From assembly GCF_003073045.1 (NCBI RefSeq), contig NC_037599.1, positions 3,906,001-3,970,000 on the forward strand: a DNA stretch of 64,000 bases, read 5' to 3'. Origin of the DNA: Pomacea canaliculata. Lineage: Eukaryota; Mollusca; Gastropoda; Architaenioglossa; Ampullariidae. This document shows, one piece after another, positions 1 to 12,716 of this stretch. Each line of letters opens with the position of its first letter. Position 1 is the first letter of the stretch. A model generated the notes under the pieces. It saw nothing but the letters and a program-made list of their open reading frames with translations. It was not told the origin of the DNA and ran no database searches. The translations under genes were made by a program, and so were the position numbers.

Positions 1-816
1 AGGGGCACTGAATCCAGAGAGAAAATATTAATAAAAAGAGAATAAACCTGACATCAGTATGACTGACAGACACATGCTTTCTCCCTCGCTTGTGCGTGCC
101 TGTGCATTTGTTTGCTTGTTTTCTATGTGAGTGTGTGTGTGGAGAAAGAGAGAGAGAAGCATACATTAACAGTGTTTCTATGCATCGCTGATGTGCCTAA
201 TTTTTCTTTTCGCGTGAAGAATGGAGGGGAAGGGGTAAACTACAACAAAAGCAGGAACTCTGGCGTAGGCGTTCCATTCATTGTCAAGGCTGGGCTCGTC
301 CCTGTGATAAACTAAGCAGAACGTGCCAACGTGCCAACGTATCAGCTGACAGGAAGTCAAGCTGCGACATGCTTTCCAGAGCAAACCAGAAGATCAAGTC
401 AAATCAGTTTTTTTTCCAAAGAGCTTTTATCAATCCGCTGGCTGAAAGGACTGCACCAAACTCCATGGCGCTTACCAACATTGTCTATATGTTTGACCTG
501 AATAACACTTGGGCGCGACTACCCACACCCGTAAACAAAGACATTACATGCATATGCGTGCGCATCCAAAGTGAGTGAGGGGAAAATTTATTACATTTAT
601 TTTAGCTGAAAACCATAGTAAGTTGTAGCTAGCCTGATATAAAGCAGTCAAACATGGGAAATGTGTTTTATAAAGGCTGTCCACTCACCCATCTCTCTAT
701 TATATATATATGTAAATAAAACACCATTAGATTAGTTTCACAAAAGCTTTGAATCAGAAAAAAATAAAACAAAAAAATAAATAAATAAAACATAATCAGT
801 AGAGTTGAAGACCTAC

Positions 817-1250
817 CTGAATGCTGACGACTAACAAGTCACATTAGAAACAGTCTTCTGTTCTCTTTGCTCGTGCAAGTCGTCGAGTCGCGTACCGCTG
901 ACAGTCACCTGTAGGTACGAAATACCGATTGTCAACAACCAAACTATGCAGGTGTGAAAGTACCGTTCGCAGACAACCGACAGTAGTGACGACTCACTCA
1001 CCAGTAGCTCGTAGCATGGTTGTGGGAGACGCTTCAGTGGTCCCCGCTGTCGTCTGAGGACCGTTTGATTTTTTTACGTGGTGTCGTCTGCTGCAGGGAA
1101 CAGCCAATCAGCTGCCGGCAATGGCGCGTGCGGATAGCGTTCGGCTGAGTGCGTGGTTGGAGACAGTGTTTACAGCGTGGCGTCAACGCTGCAGTTTACA
1201 ACACAATCACGGAGGGACATGGAGAACCGTCCACATAGCATGGTAGTCTC
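817..1250 (-). promoter_or_regulatory. Candidate minus-strand promoter / 5' noncoding exon
   Basis: This patch is visibly richer in CpG than its surroundings. Read on the minus strand it ends in a near-perfect donor (CAG|GTAGGT, intron starting at 816). That is the pattern of a noncoding first exon whose gene would continue beyond the left edge. No coding sequence confirms it, so this is inference from base composition plus one splice motif. Confidence 0.25.
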
Positions 1251-2655
1251 ACTTGATCGCCTACAATAACCGTCGAACTTCTCCACCATTCCATTTGTCG
1301 AGCGATTTCCATATCATGAGAGAGTGAAAGGAGTATGCTGAGGATTACTAACTTAATTACACAGTGCATGTAAACAAACTGATATTATTTTATCAGTTTT
1401 CGAGGAAAGTCAATAATCGTAGGATAAAAATACATGAAACCGACCGTAAATCCTTCGCGTGACAAAGTCATTGATCTTTGAATCGATCGATTGATTCTGA
1501 CCTATCACACACGCTCGAACAGGTCTCTTACCTGTATTTATTTGTTAACCAGCTGCCTCTGTTTCTGTTCATTTTTTTTTTTTTTTTTTTCTTTTCTGTT
1601 ACAAATAGTGTTTATCAGATCTGGAAGGGGTGTGGTGCAAAAGAGTTTGGTGGAGGAGGTGGATAACTATCGCTGTGCGGAGTGAAGTAAGGTCCCTTTC
1701 ATTGTGCCAAACGAAGCAGTAGTGTATGGTGCAGGGAAGATAACTACTATAAATTTAATTTCAATATAAGGTTGTGTCCCTTACATTGTGTGCTTATTAT
1801 CTGGAAGTTGATGGCTTAAATGGGCTGTATATAATTATATATAATTCAACATACGGTATCAAAATGTATAAATTGATAACATTTATAAGCGCAATATTGC
1901 GGGTTTTGTAATCGGTAAGCAGAGACACATCGTGATTTTTCTAAACTTGGAAAGCCCTCCCCTAACATCGGGTGTCCTTTCACATATACAGTAATTATAT
2001 GTCATTTATCGCTATGTATAGGTTGTTTGGTTTTTTTTCTAGAGGTCATGATCCAAAACATGTTACTTGTGTAAACACATGACTGTTAATTGAATTTTGT
2101 TTTGTTTTTGTTTTTTGTTCAGTCTTAGCATCTTTCCTGAATGAAGTTAATATTATTATGAGAAGTTTGAATATGCACACGAAGCAAATAAGAAAATTCA
2201 CTGATTCTACACCAAAAATATTTATATTCAATATTTACATGTCAAAGGATAGTAGGAATCGAGTTAAGTGAATAAACAAATCTGAGAATAAGAAATAAAC
2301 TTCCTTGACAGAAATAGAAACACCTTATTCAACTGCTATTCGAAGCTTTTGTGTAAAGTTTCTAACCTTTTATGTGACAACCGACTCTAGCTAACTACAA
2401 ATACTAATCGGGCTGAAGTATGTGAACTTTACCTTTCCAGGAAGCTCCACATATTATTTGCATCTGATTTGAGAAGCAAATAGACAGTTCAATGCTGACT
2501 CACAAATTAACACTTTTAACTGTGAAAACACGATCACGTTATGCAGTGAGCGCTTAATTATACAGTGCTACAGTAATTTGTTTTTAGTTTAACGGACTCT
2601 CAAAAGAAAAATACAACGCTTTTGTTGTCATCAACATCATCCTCATTAACAAATT

Positions 2656-2728
2656 CATCGTCGTCGTCCTTCTCCTCCTCGTCCTCGTCCTCCTTCTCCT
2701 CCTCCTCATCTTCCTCCTCATCATCACT
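2656..2728. repeat. Pyrimidine microsatellite (TCC/TCG-type)
   Basis: Interrupted trinucleotide tract of tcg, tcc and ctc units, almost purely pyrimidine on the plus strand. Simple-sequence repeat with no coding context. Confidence 0.8.
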
Positions 2729-3072
2729 TCTTTAGAGTCATAATACTCGCATTGCCTGGCTTGAGAAGCCCAGGTCGCTCGTTCCCGATTCTACATGGCA
2801 AGCCAAATGACAGAGTGTAGTACGATTATCTTTTGAACGTAGCCATCGAGGTTGTCTCCCCTTGAACTCTGTGGCACCACAGTTTAGCCCTTGTCACAGC
2901 CATGATTGGCTGTCCTGGGTACACATTTCGTTTTTACAGAGCTGAGATAAAGTAATGTAGTTTTAGTTGCTAGCTCTCCATAAAAAAGCCGATTTCTCTC
3001 CTCCTCTTCTCTAGCAGTCCTTGGTAAGCCCCATCAAGAGTTTCTTCCCTTTTTTTATATCTTCATTTCAGT

Positions 3073-6000
3073 TCATAGGTTTGATGGCAAATACTCTATC
3101 TTGTGTCCTCGGTTGAATGAAAATCCCTTAGGGCCATCGACCACAAAAAGTGAAGACCTCCAGTCGAAAAGAGCAACAAGGATTACAGCAATGGCTGACT
3201 GGTCGAACCTGTGACAACGCGTGTAAACTTTGCTCCCATCGCCACATCCGTTATAAAGTTTTTGACAGTCTTGCCCTGGGCATAAGCAGTCAGGAGAGAA
3301 AGCACAAGCCACCCAAGAATCCAGAATGACTTTCTCTACAAAAAAGTCATTTTTCAGCGCGATAAAGCCCCCCGCGAGCTCAAAGAAGGGAGCTAACTGG
3401 CAGGCTTGTAGCCGGAAGTAATTCAACATGGGTTGTGCCACGTGTCTGGCGAGCATGTTTTGGGTACGTGAAATGACCATGCCGTCTGCCAGTGCCCTCT
3501 GGACAACGGAGAGAAAGGCCAGGCTGCTTTTCTCGATGATTCGAGTGCTGGAGTCCATCCACACGGTCAGTCGAGAGTACTTGAGGTAGGCCTGTATGTA
3601 GACAAATAGAGAAAAATGTGTCAGTCTCACAAAAACTTTTTCAAAATTCAGCTGTGGAAGGTGTGGGAGATGTGTGAAGACATGATTCTAACCTAGTTTA
3701 TATGAGAGGTTTTGTGTCCTCGCAATTTACTCTGTAAAATGGTCGTCTATGAACTCTTTAACGCCTGAAGGAGATTTAATTGCAGCCCGGCTCTGCACGT
3801 CGGCCTCAAGCCTTTACCTTGAATTTTATGTTCACTTCCATTCATAAGAGATACTTAAGAGAGATACATAGTAGTGATAATCATAATCATATAGGCATTA
3901 AGTTTTGTATTGCTTCTTTAAGTAGACCTTTCCCTTATTTGATGGTCACCCAAGCATTTAAACTTGTAATCGAGATGATACTCTATACATCTTTTATATT
4001 ATGAAAAAGGGGAGAGAGGGGTTAAGGGATGAGGAGGGTGAGAGATAAAGAGCAGAGAAGGAAGAGAAAAGAAGAAATAGAAACAGCTTCTGGAATCGAC
4101 TGGTGCGATAATCAAGATGTTCTAGCATACTTTTAAGCTAACTGGAGGTTTATCCGCATCACTGCAGTATAAACAGCTTTGTGACTCCCAAAATTTATAA
4201 AAGATATTAGCTTGTTACAATATGCAAAAGACAACGCTGAGGCTGGACTGTCAGGAGTTGAAGGAATTATATCAGAATGCTGCGATCCATACCTTCAGGA
4301 GTAACGGTTTCCAAGAACACGTACTGAGCTTCCGGAAGTTGGGGGGTAACTTGTCAAAGGGAAAGGCTATCACGTCGCACTTCCCGTACTTTCTGAGCTG
4401 AAACACATCACAGGGATGAATTGGAGATAGGTACACCGAGTGTAAATTATCAAGAGTTTGCAAGCAGCGGTCAAAACAACGGTTGCTTCTCGTGCCACTA
4501 TCTTTGTACGTATAGTTACATACTTTTTGTGTGTGTGAGTATAAATTTGTGAGAGTTTTTAAATGAATATTGTTCACATAAATTTGAAATGATGTTTTTT
4601 CATGTGTTTGCGAGACAGAAAGACTGATGAACGCAGAAGCAATTTCGACTGCTATTACAAGCTGCATGTGCGAAAAAAAAAAATAGAAAAAATGAAAACA
4701 AATAGTGGTAGTATTTGTAAGCATCTCTAAAAGAATAAATGAACGAAGGAAAGAAAGAAAACCGCCTCATACAAATCTTTCTCACACGCATATTCAATTA
4801 CCCCCCACTACATATACTTTCCCACCCTCAGTAAACATCCGCGTCAGTTAAAAAGGGTTATATACATATGTTAGTGTACTCACTAAATCTGTTTGCAGCT
4901 TTCTGAGGCCGAGGTCGAAATACACGAGGCGGGTAGTGTTGCCTGGAAAATGTTTGTGAAGCATTGGGAATATAATTTCTTGCAGTCCTTTGATGGTGGC
5001 CTGCGTCTCCCCGTAGTGATTGGACGACGCTGCCGTCAGGAAGATGAAGTCCGCTCTCTGGGATTCGTTGGCGAGGCTATCGATGACCTCAGCAAACTGT
5101 GCGCTCAGAATATCATGTGACTGCAGCATCATCCGCAAGCGTTCCGCCGGAACCGGAAACGTGCTTGAACAGTTCTCATCAAAGCAAGGATTTCCTGCGA
5201 AAAGGAGAGACTTGATGAATGATTTTTCTTTCTATTTTGGAATGCTTCAGACTTCTGTGGAAATGGCGAGCAGTATCCACAGTAAAATAATAAATGCACA
5301 CTTATCCACTAGCAGGATGGAAAACATTAGATGGAGAGATAGACGAACAGTTAATAAAGTGAGCAGACGAGTAAGCAAAAAGTACTAATTCAAGATTTAT
5401 TTAGTACTTACCATTCTTTAATTTGTCTTCTAATGTTAGTGGACAGGAAATATTTCGATAATTACGTCCACGGGGTTTGATTCCTGAAAAAAGTTTTTAA
5501 TTTCAAGCACTTCTTCTTGATAAAAAAATAAGTTTTAATAACTGAGAATATTGCAATTCATTTCGCGATTAATCAAAAAAATCCGATAATTGAGTACAGT
5601 TAAAAGCACTGATCATAAAAAATACTTTTGGAATAGTTTCCTACTCAGTAAACACAAAGCTCCAACCGTCACAAGAAACTAATTCGTGGGAGTGGAGAGA
5701 AATAAATGAATACCTGATAAACGCTGCAAATATTCCTGCAGCAGTTTGTCGTCCATTTTAAAAAGTCGGGTGGAGTTCGGCTTCGTGGCAGTTGTGTGGA
5801 CTGACGATGACGTCACTGGACGGAGCTGTCTATTCTTATTGACGTTAGCGGCTGTAGCTGTAGCTGTCGTCGTCTTCTTCGGCAGACGTGTTGTTGAGGT
5901 CGAGGTTAGTAGACGTGTGGTTGGGGTCGTGGTGATTTTAAAACTGCTGGTTGAAGAATGTGTAGTTGAATGCTTGCCTGTCGTCTTCCGTGCAGCTACG

Positions 6001-6523
6001 ATGCAAACAGAGCATGAAGAATATCGCCATTCATGTGTCAGTCTGTTATTCTGGTCCATCTCTTTTCAGTTAGATGGCTTTTGAGCAGCTGTCTTCTCGT
6101 CCTCACACTTATAACAACGCTAACTCCAACGTACACTAGCTAGTAATTGTTAAAATACAAATTAGAGAAACTTTTGTGAAAAAGGGGGACCTTTCTTACT
6201 TGTTTTTCGACCTGCTGAGTTGTTATGGATGCTAGCATAGGCTACAGCCTTGAATTCATTTCGGTGGTAGCTTGAAGCATAGACCATTACTATTGCGAAC
6301 CCAGTCATGGTAATGAACATCAAAGATGCAAGGAACCGCCGCTGAAGAAAAAGGGACAGGCTGAAAAAAATGTATACCATTATCTATGGCAATGGTTGTT
6401 TTTTTTAAAAACAAAATCCGAAATATTTTCCTGGTCGTATGACTACAATATTCTTCGTTTACTTTGATGGACACAAAGAGATTCGTATACTCACAGTTTT
6501 TGGGTGACAGGACTGGATTTCAT
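3073..6523 (-). CDS. DUF1647-domain type II membrane protein (glycosyltransferase-like), 7 exons
   Basis: Exons (5' to 3'): 6495-6523, 6200-6360, 5714-5995, 5412-5483, 4884-5194, 4293-4397, 3073-3591. All junctions are GT-AG and the phases agree, giving 1479 nt and 492 residues. The start ATG (6521-6523) is followed by a short cytosolic tail, then one hydrophobic segment (about residues 18-36, SLMFITMTGFAIVMVY). A Thr/Ser/Lys-rich stem follows to about residue 155, so the topology resembles Golgi glycosyltransferases. The luminal part carries the DUF1647 signature: FLTAASSNHYGET, then LVYFDLGLRK, then SWKPLLLK and WMDSSTRI, with a Cys-rich stretch (CLCPGQDC) near the C-terminus. DUF1647 proteins are known mainly from nematodes and molluscs; activity is unproven. 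Family assignment is from remembered motifs; the catalytic role is inference. There is no obvious partner gene nearby. Confidence 0.82.
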
Positions 6524-6925
6524 CTTTGCTGCATGCACCAAGTAGACAGAATCACAATCACTGGCAAGAACGAAGATAGTAAGGTTGGGTGGGTTGGATG
6601 GACGGAAATTTGTGTTCTAGTACTGAAACTAAAAAAAGAAATTCTTGAACAGTAAGGGACTGAGGACACTCAAGCTCTTTCATAGTTCTGTTTGTTAGTT
6701 TGAAAGGATCTTCTTGGTTTAGAGGGGGTCAAGGGACTGAGGCTGAATACCCCGCCACTTTTTTTGTACCTCTCCCAATGTAATCACCTTGTCAGGCCTC
6801 GCTAAAGTGGCGTAACCAGAAAGAAAGGTGTTTTTCTTCTGTGCCAGTGAATTTGTTTAGTTGGATCTGTTGGGGGAAAGTTGGCTTGCTTCTTTATGTC
6901 GGTTTCATTTTCCTTCGGAATTTTT

Positions 6926-7076
6926 TTTCTTTGTTTTTTTTTTTTTTTTTGGGGGGGGGAGCTCTCTCTCTCTTATTGGTCGGCCGCGTTTTGTTTTTTT
7001 TTTTTGTTTTTTTTTTTTTTGAGTGTGTTTTTTTTTTTTTTTTTTTTTTTTTTGGTGGGTTTTTTTTTTTTTTTTG
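6926..7076. repeat. Poly-T / poly-G low-complexity tract
   Basis: Several long T runs separated by a short G run and a few unique bases. Run lengths in such tracts are unreliable in most assemblies. Confidence 0.9.
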
Positions 7077-7227
7077 CGTAAGCCCAACCCTTTCTGCCTG
7101 AAAATCAAGGTAATAAGTATCGGAACAGGGTCACTAAAGAAGAGGAATCTACTCAACTCTTATGTGGTCTCGGCTACTCTATGGTTTTAGTCTCGGGGTA
7201 GAGTCGGTGGTGTCACGATCTCCAGCT

Positions 7228-7389
7228 TTACACGAGAAGCAACTTTACTTCTTACACGTATGCACAGTGTAAAATGCAATATTGTTGTATGCAATCTTGA
7301 GAATAGGTCTTGAATTTAACAACATAGTCAATTGTGGAAGACTACGGGTCGAGGATATGTAAGGAGAAGTAAAGTTGCTTCTCGTGTAA
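7228..7389. repeat. 162-bp element with 25-bp terminal inverted repeats (MITE-like hairpin)
   Basis: The left arm 7228-7252 (begins TTACACGAGAAGCAAC) is the exact reverse complement of the right arm 7365-7389. About 110 bp of unique sequence lies between them and there is no coding capacity. The size and arm length suit a miniature inverted-repeat transposable element, or a transcribed hairpin. I could not find a clear target-site duplication. Confidence 0.6.
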
Positions 7390-8718
7390 TTGCTTCTTTA
7401 TCAGACTTTCAACGTTTGTAGCTTGTATCTTTAGGAAATTACAATGAGTACAACCTAACCCCATCTGAGTGTCAACGAGAACATTCAGCAACAGCACAGT
7501 GTGTCCCGGTCTGTTTTTTTGTTTGTTTTTTTGTTTTGTTTGTTTTTTGTTTTTTTACCGGGAATTGAATATTTCCTTTTCGAATTCAGCAAGGGGCCTG
7601 AGGACGGTTGCCCCAGTTGCCACCCTCAAAGGCCGCCTCTGATCACGAGAAATGGAAAGGCTTCAGATAGTGTGAACGAGTCGTGACATTATTAATTATT
7701 ATACACTGTCTTTCCAAAGCGTGTTATGCCGTGTCACATATTCTTCTAAGTATCCCAAATCTCTATTGGTTACAGTTATTAGAAATCAAGGCAAGAACAT
7801 CAGGAAGGCGAAAAATCAGGAGTATGAGGATGGCAAGTTCATGATCATGAATATTCATGCATATTTAACTTTTGAGTTCATCGTCAACCACTCCCGATGA
7901 CGTCTCTATGCCGTCTCGGTAAGTAAACACGAAACAAAATTAACCCCACCCCACCCCCACTACGGCCATTTGAGACCCTGGATTGAAAAGTTCAATCATT
8001 TCTGTGGTGTTTGTCTACGCATTATTCAATAAGCTGACATCATGCATTGAAGAATGATATGAACTCTTTTTTTTTCTTTTATCTCTTGGAGAGCGAAGTT
8101 TGCTAAGCAAACAGCAGATAGATTGACTCGGACGGCGCACCGTACTTCCCCAGTATGACAAGCTGTGGAGGGGTATCATGGGAGGGGTATCAAGGCAGCT
8201 GTGGAGGGGTACCATGTCTTCCAAAAGGGTCGAGAAAGAGGTGCCCTTTTGCACTGACTGGATGACTGATCTCCTCTATGCATGCACGAATAGCTAAATG
8301 CGGTTGGTTTCCACGCTCACAAACCTCGACCTGCACAGTTTCTGGTTTCTGTCCGCCCCGCATTACTTTCCAAAATAAAAGCCTACACCAAAACCCTTAT
8401 ACTAACCCAAACCCTAAAGCAATCGTAATCACAGATGTCCAACTAACAGGCTAAAACACATATACATATACGCTCTTCCAAAGAAAAAAAAAACCAAAGC
8501 TTAAAACAACAAAAAAAATGGCTGTTGGTTCCTTGCTGCCCACTGTGAGAACGATTTTTGGGGAAGTGGATGAACCCGACAAGTTCAGGTTGGGTGATTT
8601 CAAATATATAATTTCTGAGGCAGCAATAGCAAAAAGGTTTCATTTATGTCTACAATAAAACCAGTGATATCGGAAACCTGTTCCTCGTTCCATCTGACTT
8701 GTTCCTCAAATACTCTTG

Positions 8719-10468
8719 CAGTGGCGTAGGAAGATGTTCGGCGTTGGGGGGGCAAACTCCCTGTTGACAGTGAACGGCGTTCGCAATCGCACATTACGTA
8801 AAAAAGGATGGGGGGGGGGTACTGCACGCACGCACGTACACAGTGGTAGCATCACAACACGCTGCTTTATTGTTAAAAGGCAAAGCAGCATTAAATAAGA
8901 AAAAAAAAAACAAATTAAAGAATGACTCCCCGGCTACCAAACATTATACCTAAAAAAGAAAACACCAAACCCCCGTGACAGCAACGATCAACATTCCAGC
9001 TCTGCACATATACACCAGCGCGCACACACCTATGCACACATGCGCGCATGCACAGGCCGCGCAGTCACACTTGGTCACACACCGTACACGTCTGCATACT
9101 GGGCAGGGTAGCCATCGGGTGGAAAAACAAAGGTAAAGATTAATTAAGCCTACTCACCCAACGGCTCGTGACACACGTTGTTCTATCTCAAAACAAACGA
9201 GGGGAAAATACGCTGGTTGCTGGAACCCTCTTCTAGACACCACGCCAGTTCCAGCGACAGTACACACAGCACGTGGCAAACCCCCGGACTACTCCCAGAG
9301 ACGGGCACAGGTCTCTCCGCCCTGCCGTCTTCCCAGTCCACATATACCTGTGTGGCAGGTTTCTATAGGCTTCAAGAAACCTCCAGAACCTTTCCCTACC
9401 CACAGGGCCCAGCGTCCGCGAGATAATACACGTTACAAAGAGGCACAGCCCTGTACCTGAACTCGGTGTCCGCACACCGTGGGAAAATAGCCCCATCCAC
9501 CCCAAAGAGAACCAAAGAGACCAGAGAGGAAGGGACGCAAGGCTACCGTATAATTAAGGGCCATAAACTGGCCAGACCACCGTGGCCAGGGGACGAAACT
9601 AGGGTGGGAATGGCCTCAGGGCCATCCCCTTCCTCGCTACCCGACGGTGCTGAGCCAGCGATGCGACACGTTCTATGGCCATCTACCAAAACACGGACAC
9701 ATATATACAAACCAAACAGTATAACACAGATAACTTATGTTGAGTACCAGCCACAGTCGTTGATGATAAAAGAGTGCCCTTGTGTAGTTTTAGAAATGTT
9801 ACTTATGCACTTCCTCTGAGTCGTAGATAGCAATAATACCAGTCTCTCTGTCTCTAAAGAAAACTACCAATATAGGGACTCGGAGTCTTTGCCTTCCTCA
9901 TGCTTCGCTAGCTTTTCACAAAGTGTAAGGGTTCCTGTCTGATTGGCAAGACTCACTGGGGTATTGCTATGCAACTAATTCGTTACTGGCATTCTGTGTT
10001 CCCGATGGCCAGTGCGGCCCCTTCGGTTGTAAGCGATAGCAGATAATTTTAGGGTGACAGCGAGTGGGTGGGGTATGTTTTATGTTGGTCAAACGAAAAC
10101 CGCCAAAGAAAAGGCGTCGCATTATGGGGCAGGGGGGAGGGAGACCACACTCGATGTACCGATGTACTGTCCGGCTGCTTTCTTCGCTCAGGCTTCAACG
10201 CAGCCTGCAATTAGCATGGCAAACAAGACCAACGGACTGTCCCCGATCTGATCGTCAGAGGTGCTAGAGCCTCCACTTGCCTCAGGGCCCGCTTTTGTGA
10301 CGGTGATGACCGTCTCCTCTCTACGTTCCCCTACCTTTCTTTGGTTCTCTGCTCTTTGTGAGGAATTACGTCTCAAATATTGGGGGGGCAAAAGGATATT
10401 CCTGCCCCCCCTGTATTTTCCTTGGGGGGGCGGCTGCCCCCGCTGCCCCCCTGGTTCCTACGCCACTG
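8719..10468. mobile_element. hAT-like DNA transposon, non-autonomous, 1.75 kb
   Basis: The element is bounded by perfect 14-bp terminal inverted repeats, CAGTGGCGTAGGAA at 8719-8732 and its reverse complement at 10455-10468. It is flanked by a direct repeat TCTTG (8714-8718 and 10469-10473). The CAGTGGCGTAG terminus is typical of hAT-superfamily ends, followed by G-rich subterminal runs at both ends. No transposase frame is recognisable inside, so it is probably a non-autonomous derivative. The visible duplication is 5 bp, shorter than the usual 8 bp for hAT, so the superfamily call is tentative. Confidence 0.65.
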
Positions 10469-10611
10469 TCTTGTGTATCTCGTGTACCTGCTTGCTCTTA
10501 TGTCTCGCACAGTATGACTGGCGATTGCTTAAAGACCCTCCACCCAACACGCTCGGAATATTTCGGCAGACGACCATCTCTAGATTACCTTTTTTACCTA
10601 GATTACCAGTA

Positions 10612-12716
10612 CAGACTCCACCCTACTTACAAACATGCAAACAGACGCCGTTTACCTAAAATTATTTCTTGTAATACTTTCACGAATCCGAATTTTGAGA
10701 TGCGCGTCTTCTTTTGTCTTGCGACAACCAACACGGAGCAGTACCTCCAACATCTACCCGCCAATGGCCACTACCCCACTGTGTCAGTTTGATAACACAC
10801 TCGTTGGTGGTGTCCCCATTTGAGTTGGTACTAAGATACCTAGACATTCTCACAGTGTGCAGGTTCATGCCGGCAAGAGATATGTATGAGAAGTGTGTCA
10901 ATGTTCAGTGAGACGAACCGACACTCGAGACGAGTTCGCGGGTGGTAGAACAGTATATAACAGTGCAGCTCAGTGAAATGTCAGCTGTACAAAAAAAGTT
11001 GCATTTTTATTATTTTATTAGCTTAGTCGGTTTCTTCATAGGATTCGTCTGCTATTTTTGTTTGTTTGTTTTTGTTTGTTTGTTTTGTGTGGTTTTTTGG
11101 TTGTTTTTTTTTTCGGTGTGTGATAAATTAGCTCGTCCGTCATGGATAATGACAAGTGCAAAGCAAGTGTTGAAAGTGGCAGTGTTAAAAAGCCGCAAGC
11201 AATATCAATGGAGGCAAAGGTTGCTATAATAAAGAAATTTGCGAAAAGATGGTGAATGTGATACGTTCATATAACATGAATCGTTCAACATTTGGAACAG
11301 TTTACAAAACCAAGGACCGGATTTGGAGCATATTAAGAGTTCTGTACCTATGCAGTCGACGATCTACAATAATTTTCAGGAAAAGGGGAAAGCTGTCAAA
11401 AGGAATGGAAAAACTTTTGAGCCTTTGGATTGAGCACCAGTGGCAGACACCTCTTAGCCTCATGCTTATACAAAAGAATACGAGAAACCATTTTAAGGAT
11501 TTAAAGGCCAAGGCTGGGGAAGATGCCACTGATGAGACATTGTCAGCGAGTGTCAGGGACGGATACACGACAACACCACAATTACTGACTACACTGTCAA
11601 CACACCCCGTCCCACACCTGTCCTTTCGTACAACACACCACAAAGATTTCACGTGGGCTTACTCCTCTGTTAAGTGGGAGCTTGTATTTATTGTAGGGGG
11701 GGAGGTAACTAAATTTACACAACTCAACATCTATACATAAACAAGATTATAAACCATAAATATCATATTAATGTCATGAATAACTTCCAACCTTTCTAAA
11801 GTTCCTTTTAATTAGACCCAAGTTTCTCCAACTGTTCAACAAAATAGTTCAACTCACAGTTTGGATGATGTCGCAGAGACGTTCACTATCAAACACACTA
11901 CTACTCTTCCTTGGATAATCGTCCGCACATAGCCCTCCTCGAGTATCTTACACTTATCTTACAAGTTCTGATACGGCCTTAGCACCTGATTGGTGACGAG
12001 ACCACTTCAATAATCACAATATCCACACACAGCTGGTGTTGATTAGACATATACTCCAACTGCTGAAGATCCGACACCAAACGTCTTCCTTCTTCGATAT
12101 TTCTCTCTGGGTAATTCCTCTTCTAGTTACTTCATGCAATGCTGGGCTTAGCAAGGAATTAAACCGATTCCCCAATCTCTTCTACTCAAAATTTTCTAGT
12201 CTCTCTTCGTTGAAGACTGGCATGGGAATGATCAAACTCAGTATTTTTCATACACCAGAGATTCGGTGAACCTTTTTTGCTTTTTTCTTGAAATCTTCAC
12301 TTCCACGCACTCTAATGCAACGAAAATGATGACTGAGGCATTTTGTGTTACAGAGAGGGGTCTCAGTGTGTTTGACCAACAGGACCCCAACATCAATAGG
12401 TTCTCGGAGGTTTCAAAGGGCGTTAGCGACGCTATTCTATGTTACCGTGTTATTTACGACGAGAAGAAGAAAAAACATTGCAAACTTCCCTGGACAAATT
12501 CTTCAGACCAATGCCTTCTACCTCAAGAGCCTTCACAGATGTCAACCTCCTATCCTCTTCTCATATATTAACTTAAATTTATAGCACCAGTTTGAAAGGT
12601 AATCTATATATTATTATTACAGTATTTATATTAAAATGGCAAAATAACGACTTACGAGCAATCGTTACGAACTATTTTTTTGGAACGTAGCTCATTCGTA
12701 AGTAGGGTGGAGTCTG
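10612..12716 (+). mobile_element. Tigger (pogo, Tc1/mariner) DNA transposon, internally eroded
   Basis: Perfect 19-bp terminal inverted repeats (CAGACTCCACCCTACTTAC at 10612-10630, reverse complement at 12698-12716). A TA dinucleotide precedes the left end and a TA occurs 2 bp beyond the right end. Inside, 11142-11550 reads as the N-terminal DNA-binding half of a Tigger transposase in shifting frames (AISMEAKVAIIKKFA, VNVIRSYNMNRSTFGT, MEKLLSLWIEHQ, DLKAKAGEDATDET). Then 12330-12490 reads as the transposase C-terminus (SVFDQQDPNINRFSEVSKG, CYRVIYDEKKK). The catalytic DDE core expected between them is not recognisable. With its frames broken and its core missing, it cannot encode an active enzyme. 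It lies only about 140 bp from the preceding hAT-like element. Confidence 0.8.

Larger units (their letters stand above)
1..3072. other. Intergenic stretch, no convincing gene
   Basis: No open frame here resembles a known protein. The open frames that exist are short and built from low-complexity or AT-rich sequence. The only structure I see is a CpG-richer patch near 0.82-1.25 kb with a minus-strand splice-donor consensus, and a pyrimidine microsatellite near 2.65-2.73 kb; both are listed separately. Confidence 0.5.
6524..8718. other. Intergenic, low-complexity and repeat-rich
   Basis: Upstream flank of the DUF1647 gene. It holds long T and G homopolymer tracts (about 6926-7076), a hairpin element (7228-7389) and T-rich sequence near 7510-7560. 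Apparent ORFs across 6.84-7.16 kb are translations of homopolymers, not genes. Confidence 0.6.

Noticed and set aside
5746-6084. 112-codon plus-strand ORF
   Set aside because: Antisense of the Thr/Ser-rich stem exon of the DUF1647 gene.
6841-7156. Overlapping ORFs of about 66-86 residues on both strands
   Set aside because: They are translations of T and G homopolymers (poly-Phe, poly-Lys), with no coding signature.
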